From Alphaproteobacteria bacterium (GTDB lineage: Bacteria > Pseudomonadota > Alphaproteobacteria > UBA3830), in assembly GCA_025998595.1 (NCBI GenBank), contig BNWE01000011.1:1-25899 (forward strand): a stretch of DNA of 25,899 nt, given 5' to 3'. The notes beneath the pieces were generated by a model, which did not search any database, was not told where the DNA came from, and saw only the letters and a list, made by a program, of their open reading frames with translations. Positions 1 through 6,650 of the stretch are shown one piece after another. A program made the position numbers and the translations under genes. How positions within the stretch are numbered: the first letter of the stretch is position 1; each line of letters opens with the position of its first letter.

Positions 1-116
1 GTATTCGGACTTATGTTATATTTCGACGCCAATTTCGCTATACTCTCTGTGCTCTGCTGTATCTCTAAACGAACTGCCTCCGTCGTGCGGGCGCTCCTGT
101 GTAAAATTTGTCCCAT
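1..116 (-). CDS. IS481-family transposase, N-terminal fragment (runs off window)
   Basis: Reading the minus strand from an ATG at 116, the first 38 codons give a peptide beginning MGQILHRSARTTEAVRLEIQ and continuing through a helix-turn-helix-like stretch ending KLASKYNISPN. This is the characteristic start of a large group of IS481-type DDE transposases (family N-termini resemble MGQVLHGSATTTEAVRRAIQ). The start is supported by a strong AGGAGG Shine-Dalgarno on the minus strand at about 121-126, four bases before the ATG. Only the N-terminal DNA-binding end is inside the window; the DDE catalytic core would lie to the left. The family call rests on recognition of this N-terminus from memory. 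Whether the copy is intact cannot be seen. Confidence 0.75.
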   Translation of the reverse strand, partial: MGQILHRSARTTEAVRLEIQQSTESIAKLASKYNISPN

Positions 117-178
117 AGTACCTCCTTAAATCCCTCGTATCCAACCTCTGCTATTATATCATGATGTGACGGGACCAA
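1..178 (-). mobile_element. IS481-like insertion sequence, one terminus
   Basis: The transposase fragment is followed on its 5' side by about 60 bp of leader and then, near 160-178, by a sequence that reads TGGTCCCGTCACATCATG on the minus strand. This is where the terminal inverted repeat of an IS481-type element would be expected. A related sequence occurs again at 1941-1973. The exact outer end and the target duplication cannot be fixed because the other terminus is outside the window. Confidence 0.6.
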
Positions 179-182
179 ACAT
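150..182. repeat. Dispersed repeat copy 1 (putative IS terminus)
   Basis: The 32 bases at 151-182 match 1942-1973 at 29 positions in the same orientation; the differences are at 161, 172 and 175. The shared core is CTATTATATC followed by TGATGTGACG. The repeat sits immediately upstream of the transposase leader, so it is most simply the terminal part of the IS481-like element. Confidence 0.75.
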
Positions 183-252
183 GTATAGAACCACAACTCC
201 TAGCTTTATTCATCCTAAAGAATTCGGACGATATTTTTTAAAATATTTTCAA

Positions 253-279
253 AAAAGGACTTGCAAAGATCGTCCTTTT
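253..279. repeat. Short inverted repeat overlapping the OTU gene promoter
   Basis: AAAAGGAC at 253-260 and GTCCTTTT at 272-279 are a perfect 8-bp inverted repeat with an 11-base loop. A second, longer-range pair, GGACGAT at 226-232 and ATCGTCC at 269-275, shares the right arm. The repeat covers the predicted -35 hexamer. On the minus strand it is followed by a run of six T, so it could be an operator or a weak terminator. The stem is AT-rich and either role is a guess. Confidence 0.4.
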
Positions 280-289
280 CGCATATACA
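261..289 (+). promoter_or_regulatory. Predicted sigma-70-type promoter of the OTU gene
   Basis: TTGCAA at 261-266, a 17-base spacer, and TATACA at 284-289 resemble -35 and -10 hexamers. Transcription would start near 296, giving a leader of about 37 bases before the ATG at 333. This supports 333, rather than any upstream in-frame codon, as the translation start. Confidence 0.45.
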
Positions 290-332
290 TACGGCGTGGT
301 CTAGTTATATAGTAAAAAAATGGAGAAAAAAA

Positions 333-1757
333 ATGAAGGGAATTTTACTAGCAGGTCTATTGGCGTTTTTAGCAAGCAATGATTGTTGTGCAGCGCCGTC
401 TAATCAGGAGTTCATAAATGAGGTGACTTCTTGCGCGGCAGATATGTGTGTAATAAATTATGGCACGATAGGAAAATATACATTGTTGTCAGCGCAATGC
501 AGCACTATAGTGAGGGTGACAATGGAGAAGCACGATTTGTCAGAGGCGCAGATGGATGTGTTGCTGAATGGCAATGGCGAAATGAGCCTTTCCGAAATAC
601 TCATCTCAAAAAATTGTGAAGAACTACTGAATGATGCTATTTATGAAAAAGAAACTGAAAATTACTCAGAGAATCTTGCTGAGATTATTTCTAAAAGTAA
701 TATATCAGCAAAAGAGGCTGTAGCTCAGTTGGCGACACGTGGAATTTTTGAACCAGTTAAGCAAGTTATAAGTTCAAGATCAAAGTCAATCATGGATTAT
801 ACCCGCTTTGGCCGTAGAAGAACTACTTCACCGACAGCCGTTACTTCAAATCTTGTTATGGCACATCCTTCTATTTCATATTCGACGATGCCGCGGTCTG
901 GACTGGAAGAATATCTTCTTCCTCCTGGAGCACTATTTGGAAATGTCGTAAGAGTTGGTGGTGGTGCAACTTTGATAATAGCTCGCAAAACTATAGGAGA
1001 CGGTAGCTGCGGATACAGAGCAATAGATCCCAAGAAAGAGCGTGCCAACGATGAAAGACATGTATTTGCGGATGCTCTTAGCAGGCAAGAGCAGATACAA
1101 GAGTTACTTAATCATCTCGACGATAGAAATGTAAGAGCTCTCATAGCTCCAGAAGCAGGATCAAACCTCCCCTCTGGAATCACAGGAAGTGCGGAGTATA
1201 GGGCTTATCTGGATGCAGAAAGGCCACTCACAGTAGACAAAAGTTTGTTTTTTGCGGAAATTAACGAGTTTTTGGCAGTGGTAGGATTGCCGAGAGCTGA
1301 TAGTTGTCCTGATTTGGAAGAAAGAGCTCATAACATTCCTGTGGAACTGCGAAGCGATTTCGATGTTTTGTTTGAAAGGTGCAAAAACAAACAGGCCGAG
1401 ATAGACAATATGGATCGAGAGTTTTTTAGAAGTGGAAAGGTAGTTGGAAGTTATCTGCGATTTATTAAAACCAACAATGAAGATGCTGACCTTCAGGAAC
1501 ACACTGGTCCTGATAATCGACCAACTGGAGTATTAGATGCCATAGCTTACTTGCAGGGAATCAATCTATGTATTGTTGCCGAAACGTCTTTTATAGGAAT
1601 TGATGGCGCTCAACGTAATGCCGGTAAGATTTTGCATGAATATAGACATCCTAATCCCAATGGAAGAACTGCTACCAAGCCAAATGGGAAGACTGTTTTT
1701 ATAATATATAGACCTGGACACTTCTCCCAAGCTGAAGAAATAGTTATTGGACAATAA
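333..1757 (+). CDS. Secreted OTU-like cysteine protease (putative deubiquitinase effector)
   Basis: Encodes 474 aa from an ATG preceded by GGAGA six bases upstream. Residues 1-20 form a signal peptide (MKGILLAGLLAFLA, then small and Cys residues), so export by Sec is likely; there is no clear lipobox. The C-terminal half carries the hallmarks of the ovarian tumour (OTU) fold. GDGSCGYRA at about 222-230 holds the conserved Asp (223) and nucleophile Cys (226), and YRPGHF near the C-terminus holds the candidate catalytic His (463), preceded by a Gly-rich hairpin. The Cys-His separation of about 237 residues is longer than in compact OTU domains, implying an insertion. OTU enzymes cleave ubiquitin or ubiquitin-like linkages, and bacterial ones are usually effectors acting in eukaryotic cells. 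Residues 25-200 are unrecognised and rich in charged helices. The gene lies alone between two IS481-like ends and is followed by a terminator-like hairpin. The fold call is fairly firm; activity and host target are inferred. Confidence 0.75.
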   Translation: MKGILLAGLLAFLASNDCCAAPSNQEFINEVTSCAADMCVINYGTIGKYTLLSAQCSTIVRVTMEKHDLSEAQMDVLLNGNGEMSLSEILISKNCEELLNDAIYEKETENYSENLAEIISKSNISAKEAVAQLATRGIFEPVKQVISSRSKSIMDYTRFGRRRTTSPTAVTSNLVMAHPSISYSTMPRSGLEEYLLPPGALFGNVVRVGGGATLIIARKTIGDGSCGYRAIDPKKERANDERHVFADALSRQEQIQELLNHLDDRNVRALIAPEAGSNLPSGITGSAEYRAYLDAERPLTVDKSLFFAEINEFLAVVGLPRADSCPDLEERAHNIPVELRSDFDVLFERCKNKQAEIDNMDREFFRSGKVVGSYLRFIKTNNEDADLQEHTGPDNRPTGVLDAIAYLQGINLCIVAETSFIGIDGAQRNAGKILHEYRHPNPNGRTATKPNGKTVFIIYRPGHFSQAEEIVIGQ

Positions 1758-1782
1758 ACCGCTAAACTCGTTTGCAAACACC

Positions 1783-1808
1783 AGAAGCCGATGTAAAAAT
1801 CGGCTTCT
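1783..1808 (+). terminator. Intrinsic terminator-like hairpin after the OTU gene
   Basis: AGAAGCCGAT at 1783-1792 pairs perfectly with ATCGGCTTCT at 1799-1808 around a six-base loop, 25 bases after the OTU stop codon. The following bases, TGATTTG, are only moderately T-rich, so termination may be incomplete. Confidence 0.6.
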
Positions 1809-1834
1809 TGATTTGAGGAATAGAACTGATGAAT

Positions 1835-1973
1835 TTAGCTTGCGATAAATTCTTGTCTTTTAGGCTTAATGGGACTGCGTGGTAGTCAAACATCACCATT
1901 CCCATACCTTCGTCTGGAATCACTCGTCGTCTTCACTGTCTCTATTATATCTTGATGTGACGAGAGCAAACAT
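1835..1973 (-). mobile_element. Decayed IS481-like terminus (relic)
   Basis: On the minus strand, 1973 down to about 1900 aligns with the intact IS end at 182-110. The 32-base terminal repeat is 29/32 identical. A leader of similar length follows (36 versus 34 bases), sharing an ACGAG-GATT core, and then an ATGGGA at the position of the transposase start. Beyond that the reading frame no longer encodes the transposase N-terminus, and only scattered identity remains. I read this as a degenerate solo end of the same element type. The inner boundary is approximate. Confidence 0.5.
1941..1973. repeat. Dispersed repeat copy 2 (putative IS terminus)
   Basis: This is the partner of 150-182 in the same orientation. 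The two copies bracket the OTU gene as direct repeats about 1.8 kb apart. Confidence 0.75.
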
Positions 1974-2007
1974 TTTTGATTTGTCGCTTAATTTATTGTT
2001 GTTCGGC

Positions 2008-2036
2008 TTGATATTTCTTCTATATCCTGCTATATA
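2008..2036 (+). promoter_or_regulatory. Predicted promoter of the M42/NRPS-PKS operon
   Basis: TTGATA at 2008-2013, a 17-base spacer, and TATATA at 2031-2036 are a good match to a sigma-70 promoter. A start near 2043 would leave the GTG at 2046 almost leaderless, and favours the GTG at 2070 as the peptidase start. This is the only convincing promoter seen upstream of the whole biosynthetic block. Confidence 0.5.
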
Positions 2037-2069
2037 AGCAATCAGGTGTTTTTATTTGGACTACCTAAT

Positions 2070-3218
2070 GTGAAAATTATAAAATTATTAATCACCTGCA
2101 TGTTGTTATCGTTTGAATGCAAATGCGTTACTATTGTAAATACACTAAAGGAATTGAGTGTTATTTCATCACCATCTGGTTTTGAAGATGATATGCGCAA
2201 TCTTCTAATAAAAAAATGGAAAAATTTATGCAAAGAAAGCAAGGTAGACCATCTGGGAAATGTTTTTTTTGGTGTGAATTGCCAGTTATGTGACAAAAGC
2301 AAGCCCATTGTTGTTATTGCTGTCCACATGGATGAAGTTGGGTTAATAGTAAAATCAATAACAGACGATGGCTTTATAAAATTTGAACCATTAGGTGGGT
2401 GGTTAGAAGTTGCTGCAGTTTTACAAAAATGGATTATCAAGACTCCAAGCAAATGTACGACTGGGTTTTCTGGTTTTGAATCCGCTCACGTTTGCAATAA
2501 ATATCCTTCTGTTTCACTAAAGCCAATGAATAAAATGTTCATTGATGTCGGTGCAAAGTCCAAAAAAGAAGCTAAAAATATGGGAATCAGGCCAGGCTTA
2601 GGTATAGCGCCTTATCCGGTTTTTGAAGTCATTGGTCCAGACGCAAAAAGGGTATTGGCAAATGCACTTGATGATAGAGTTGGACTTGCAGTACTAGACG
2701 GTGTAATAAATTCATTAAAAGATAAAGAATTAAACGTAAATCTAATTATTGTAGCTACTGTTCAAGAGGAAGTTGGTATGCGCGGTGCAAAAGCAATACC
2801 AGGTACCGTAAAGCCAGATGTATTTATTAGTCTGGATACAAGCATGTCTAGTGATTTCCCATTACAAGCTACCGATCCCGATGAAAGCGGAACAAAATTG
2901 GGAAACGGTTTTTCATTTTTTGTATATGATCAGAGCATGATTCCGGATCAAAAATTACTGCAGTTTCTCATAGATTTTGCGAATAAAAAGGGAATGAAAT
3001 ACCAATACGATGCAATGCCTCTTTATGGTCATGATGCATCAGCGTTGCAACAAAGTTTCAGTGGTGTTGCTACCATAAACATTGGCATTCCATGCAGGTA
3101 TACACATTCTAGTAATAGCATTATTGATGTTGATGACGCTGTGTTAACAAAAGACTTTCTGGTTGCTTTATTGAGCGAAATGAAACAATCCGACATACAG
3201 AACATTGTTAATAAATAG
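2070..3218 (+). CDS. M42-family metallo-aminopeptidase, probably exported
   Basis: M42 (glutamyl aminopeptidase / FrvX / TET-like) peptidase that removes N-terminal residues from peptides using two metal ions. All expected ligands are visible (numbering from GTG 2070): HMDEVG (His86, Asp88), ALDDRVG (Asp201), QEEVGMRGA (Glu233 catalytic base, Glu234 ligand), SLDTSM (Asp256) and RYTHSS (His346). The 382-aa length is normal for the family once about 20 extra N-terminal residues are removed. Those residues read KIIKLLITCMLLSF, a basic then hydrophobic segment that looks like a signal peptide; M42 enzymes are usually cytosolic. The alternative starts are GTG 2046 and ATG 2100, and none has a strong Shine-Dalgarno. 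The stop codon is 5 bp before the first NRPS gene, so the two are very likely co-transcribed. A role in processing or trimming the product, or in nutrient supply, is inference. Confidence 0.8.
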   Translation: MKIIKLLITCMLLSFECKCVTIVNTLKELSVISSPSGFEDDMRNLLIKKWKNLCKESKVDHLGNVFFGVNCQLCDKSKPIVVIAVHMDEVGLIVKSITDDGFIKFEPLGGWLEVAAVLQKWIIKTPSKCTTGFSGFESAHVCNKYPSVSLKPMNKMFIDVGAKSKKEAKNMGIRPGLGIAPYPVFEVIGPDAKRVLANALDDRVGLAVLDGVINSLKDKELNVNLIIVATVQEEVGMRGAKAIPGTVKPDVFISLDTSMSSDFPLQATDPDESGTKLGNGFSFFVYDQSMIPDQKLLQFLIDFANKKGMKYQYDAMPLYGHDASALQQSFSGVATINIGIPCRYTHSSNSIIDVDDAVLTKDFLVALLSEMKQSDIQNIVNK

Positions 3219-3223
3219 GTGTT

Positions 3224-4798
3224 ATGTTGACAGTATTTGATTTGTTTTTCAAAAACCAAAGCTTTTCTAAAGATGCGATAATTTCCGGCGATAGGCGCAT
3301 ATCATATGGGGAACTTTGTGAAAAAGTATCCGCAAGATCGCAAGAACTTGCCATGAACAAACCGAGTAATGGCGGGATTATGGTTATCATTCACAGATCG
3401 AAAAAACTAGACGCAATAGTTGATGTTTTATCGTGTTTAAATCTGGGATTTGCTTTTTTAAATCTTCCCTATAAATATCCTCAAGAAAGAATAGAAAGAA
3501 TAAAAAACATAATTAGACCATATGCGATAATTACTGATGAATCATGCATAATCCATGATGAATATAAAACTTATCACGATGATTTGGCCTATATGATTTT
3601 TACGTCAGGAACAACAGGAGAGCCAAAAGGAGTTATGATCTCGAATAACAACTTATTGTCTCTTCTAGATGCTCTGCAAAACACGGCTCCAACATGCGTA
3701 AATACAACTATGCTACAGTTCGCATCATTCTCGTTTGATGCAAGCATATGGGAAATATTTTCAACTCTATGTTACGGCGGAACTCTTGTTTTAACTCCGG
3801 AAAATGTAGTTCTTTTAGCCGATAGTTTAGCAGAATTCATCCGAAATAACTCCATAAATCGCGCTCTTCTAACGCCGGTTGTTGCAAGAACCATCGTTTC
3901 TAAAAACATAAATACAATGAAGGATCTTTTTATCGGAGGAGATGCTTTTCATGAAAGTATACTTAGCGATTGGAGTGGCGAATATAATTTATGGAATGCC
4001 TATGGTCCGACGGAAACGACGGTTTGCGTAATTGTTCATAAATTTAAAAAAGATGATTCCATCGTTCTTGGAAAGGCTCTCTTTAAGAACGAATTATCAA
4101 TTTGCAATGAAGAGCTTACAATAAAAGGAGATCAAGTTGGAATCGGGCATATAAGTTCAGACGGAACGAATTTGTATAATGGAGTTTATAACAGTGGAGA
4201 CGTGGTATCGTTGGACGAAAACGGTGATTTTGTTTTTCATGGTCGAAAAGACGATCAAATAAAAATTCGAGGGGGCTACCGAGTATCGCTTCAGGAAGTG
4301 AAAAAGAATATAGAATCTTTGAAAGAGATCGAATGCGCATATGTTTTGGCGCACTCCAATGGCGATACAAAAGAGATGTACTGCTTTTTCGAAGGAAAAT
4401 TAAGTGAAAAAGAATTAGAAGAATCTGTTTCTAAAATTTTACCACATCACATGGTTCCATCTAGATTTATTCGCGTTGATAAATGGCCTCTAAATAGCAG
4501 CGATAAAATAGACAGAAATAAATTGATCGAAACGCTGACTATCAAGCAAAATATTGCCTCCGTTATTAGTCGCGCAAGCGTTGTGGAATTGTGGAAAAAC
4601 ATTCTGGATGTCGATGCAATTGATGACAATTCGAACTTTTTTGAATTAGGAGGACAGTCCTTTCAAGCGTTACAAATTATACAAGAATACATAAATAATT
4701 TTGGCTTATCAATGGAGCTTGTCGATTTTTTCAAAAATCCTACGTTAATGGAGCAGGTGACTTTTTTTGAAGGAGGTAATGATGTTAGAGGCCAATAG
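3224..4798 (+). CDS. NRPS adenylation-thiolation didomain (A-T), loading module
   Basis: 524 aa. An adenylation domain fills residues 1-435: A3 YMIFTSGTTGEPKG (123-136), A4 FDASIWE, A5 NAYGPTETT (258-266), a YNSGD A7-like motif, A8 GRKDDQIKIRGGYR, and A10 with catalytic Lys428. A carrier domain follows with the phosphopantetheine Ser479 in ELGGQS. It activates one amino acid as the adenylate and loads it on its own carrier. By alignment to the GrsA pocket I read the specificity residues as D-A-W-L-F-G-A-V-C-K. The first three resemble Leu and Phe codes, but I cannot assign a substrate. There is no condensation domain, as expected for a starter module. The ATG is preceded by an AGGT that overlaps the peptidase stop. 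The C-terminus overlaps the next gene by 17 bp. Confidence 0.9.
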   Translation: MLTVFDLFFKNQSFSKDAIISGDRRISYGELCEKVSARSQELAMNKPSNGGIMVIIHRSKKLDAIVDVLSCLNLGFAFLNLPYKYPQERIERIKNIIRPYAIITDESCIIHDEYKTYHDDLAYMIFTSGTTGEPKGVMISNNNLLSLLDALQNTAPTCVNTTMLQFASFSFDASIWEIFSTLCYGGTLVLTPENVVLLADSLAEFIRNNSINRALLTPVVARTIVSKNINTMKDLFIGGDAFHESILSDWSGEYNLWNAYGPTETTVCVIVHKFKKDDSIVLGKALFKNELSICNEELTIKGDQVGIGHISSDGTNLYNGVYNSGDVVSLDENGDFVFHGRKDDQIKIRGGYRVSLQEVKKNIESLKEIECAYVLAHSNGDTKEMYCFFEGKLSEKELEESVSKILPHHMVPSRFIRVDKWPLNSSDKIDRNKLIETLTIKQNIASVISRASVVELWKNILDVDAIDDNSNFFELGGQSFQALQIIQEYINNFGLSMELVDFFKNPTLMEQVTFFEGGNDVRGQ

Positions 4799-5573
4799 AA
4801 TAGAAACAATCCTAGAAAATAATTTCTACGAAAAAGTGAAATTTTTGCCAAATCTATGTGAAACAATGAAAGTGATAGATGGTAAGTCAATTTCTTTTAT
4901 TGATGCGGATGTTTCATCTGATACATTTAACGTCGCATGCTTAAGAAATAAAAAATCGTTATCAGAAAATGAGGTTAGAAAGGTCGTCAATCACTATACC
5001 GAAAAAGATGTTCCATTTGCATTATGGGTTGGACCGCAAAATTTCGATAAGAAAGTTGAACAGATTTTGCAAACAACGAATTTAAAATGTGTTGAATCAG
5101 AATTGGCAATGGCTGTATATGCGGAAGATGCTTTGTTAAAGTCGGATGAAATTGAAGGACTGAATATTAAAGAGGTATCGAATATTGACGAGTTCAAAGA
5201 CTACGGTTTCGTTATGGCATCCGTTTTTGATCCATTTGATAAAGAAGCCGTAGCATTTTATAAGAAAATTTCTTGCAGCTATGATAGCGAAAACGGAAAA
5301 TATAAAATGTTTGTTGGATATATGAATAATGAACCAGCAGCGATTTGTTGTTCTATTGTATCAGACGAAAAATTTGGAGGAATATATGACATAGTAACCC
5401 ATCCTGAATTTCAAAGAAGAGGTTTGGGAACGTACATGACTTCCGTCGCAATAAAAAATTTGATCGATTTCGGATGCGATGTTGTTGGAATGCAAGCTTC
5501 TAACGATGGACAGATGGTGTACAACAAAATGGGATTTAAATCATTCGGTACTTTTAGAGTTTATTCGAAATAG
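4782..5573 (+). CDS. GNAT-family N-acetyltransferase within the NRPS-PKS operon
   Basis: 263 aa. The start chosen is the second ATG (4782), 5 bases after a perfect AAGGAGGT; the ATG at 4779 and the upstream TTG at 4767 are too close to or inside that site. The C-terminal half (about 130-263) is a GCN5-related acetyltransferase domain with the acetyl-CoA pyrophosphate-binding motif QRRGLG (211-216), preceded by a DIVTHPEF strand and followed by MVYNKMGF. The N-terminal half (ending in PFALWVGP and an ELAMAVY strand) resembles the extra domain of two-part GNAT proteins. The gene is embedded between NRPS genes, so it probably acylates the free amine of the product or an intermediate, for maturation or self-protection. 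The substrate is unknown. Confidence 0.8.
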   Translation: MLEANRIETILENNFYEKVKFLPNLCETMKVIDGKSISFIDADVSSDTFNVACLRNKKSLSENEVRKVVNHYTEKDVPFALWVGPQNFDKKVEQILQTTNLKCVESELAMAVYAEDALLKSDEIEGLNIKEVSNIDEFKDYGFVMASVFDPFDKEAVAFYKKISCSYDSENGKYKMFVGYMNNEPAAICCSIVSDEKFGGIYDIVTHPEFQRRGLGTYMTSVAIKNLIDFGCDVVGMQASNDGQMVYNKMGFKSFGTFRVYSK

Positions 5574-5591
5574 CATTTATTAAAGTGATTT

Positions 5592-6650
5592 ATGAAAACA
5601 TCAATACAGGAAAATCAATGTTTTTTAGCTGAATTAATGGCTGGAAATGTTGGTATCTACACAATACGAGAACAATGGAAATTATCAAATGAGGTCGATG
5701 CTTGTCGACTTAAGGATGCATTTTTTTACGTCGTAAAATCATCAAGTAATCTGAATAGAGTTTTTTATTTCGATGATAATTCTGTGTTGAATAGTAAATT
5801 AGTCGATCTTCCTCCACTTTGGAATACAGATGACATTGAATTTAATATGCTGGAAGCTCCTTTGATTTGTGCTGGAATCTACGAAGACAATGATCAAAAA
5901 TTTTTCAAAATACAGTTTCATCATTCTCTAATGGATGGATGGTCTCTGGGATTGTTTATGAAGGATTTGCAAAAAGCCTACGATCAGAAAACTATTTCTT
6001 TTGTAAATATATCCAAAAATTGCACGAACGAAATTGGTGATTTTGTTCCGTGTCATAGAGATTGGAAAGAATACAATTTTTTATCGCCACCCGTTGGGCC
6101 AGAAAGTGAAGGAATATTATTATCGCTAAATAATGACGTCGTTGGTAGTTTAAAAAAGGAAGCGTCGAGCAATGGCACAACGCTGTTTCCTCTGATAATT
6201 GGCAAAATTTCCAAAGCGATATTTGAAATATCCAAAAGCACAAGCATAGAATATGCAATACCTTTTTCTGCCCGGAATAATTCAAACATAAATGATATTG
6301 GCATGTTCGTTGATACTCAGTTGCTGGAATTGGATACGGCGTTACCGACCGAAATTCAAAACAAGCTACTGGAATTAATTTCCAATCCGAATCCAATACA
6401 TAAATATTCTGGATCCCCTAAGATTATGCTGAATTTTTTAGATATGAATATATTGAAATTCGCATTATCAGATGAAAGATATCCAATCTCATATGTTAGC
6501 AAGTATGGGTTATTTGATCTTCAGCTTGAATTTCGAAATATGTCAGATAAAATAGATGTGTCCATAGTAAATCGAAAAGGAGCATTGCTGATTGAAAGAA
6601 ATGTATTTTATCAAAAAATAAAAGAGGCCTTATGCGGAGAAGTTAAATGA
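5592..6650 (+). CDS. Freestanding NRPS condensation domain
   Basis: 352 aa, a single condensation domain forming an amide between a carrier-bound acyl donor and an amino acceptor. The catalytic HHSLMDG is at 110-116. The N-terminal ENQCFLAEL corresponds to the C1 motif, and IPFSARNN...IGMFVDT near the middle corresponds to C4/C5. It is shorter than the usual 420-450 aa, mostly by compact loops, with no break in frame. It may supply the missing condensation step before the Ala-activating module, whose gene begins directly with an adenylation domain. Alternatively it may acylate the starter amino acid. The Shine-Dalgarno is weak (AAAGTGA). The stop codon overlaps the next start (ATGA at 6647-6650). 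Confidence 0.85.
   Translation: MKTSIQENQCFLAELMAGNVGIYTIREQWKLSNEVDACRLKDAFFYVVKSSSNLNRVFYFDDNSVLNSKLVDLPPLWNTDDIEFNMLEAPLICAGIYEDNDQKFFKIQFHHSLMDGWSLGLFMKDLQKAYDQKTISFVNISKNCTNEIGDFVPCHRDWKEYNFLSPPVGPESEGILLSLNNDVVGSLKKEASSNGTTLFPLIIGKISKAIFEISKSTSIEYAIPFSARNNSNINDIGMFVDTQLLELDTALPTEIQNKLLELISNPNPIHKYSGSPKIMLNFLDMNILKFALSDERYPISYVSKYGLFDLQLEFRNMSDKIDVSIVNRKGALLIERNVFYQKIKEALCGEVK

Noticed and set aside
261..332. Upstream in-frame extension of the OTU gene
   Set aside because: The extension would start at a TTG that coincides with the predicted -35 hexamer. It has no Shine-Dalgarno and would bury a good signal peptide; ATG 333 with GGAGA is far better.
1755..1905. Short minus-strand frame starting ATGGGAATG in the IS relic
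   Set aside because: It aligns in position with the transposase start, but the downstream codons do not encode the conserved transposase N-terminus. It is better read as decay than as a gene.
2042..2452. 136-codon open frame on the minus strand across the start of the M42 gene
   Set aside because: It is antisense to a gene with full M42 motifs, has no recognisable domain or ribosome site, and is typical of shadow frames in this sequence.
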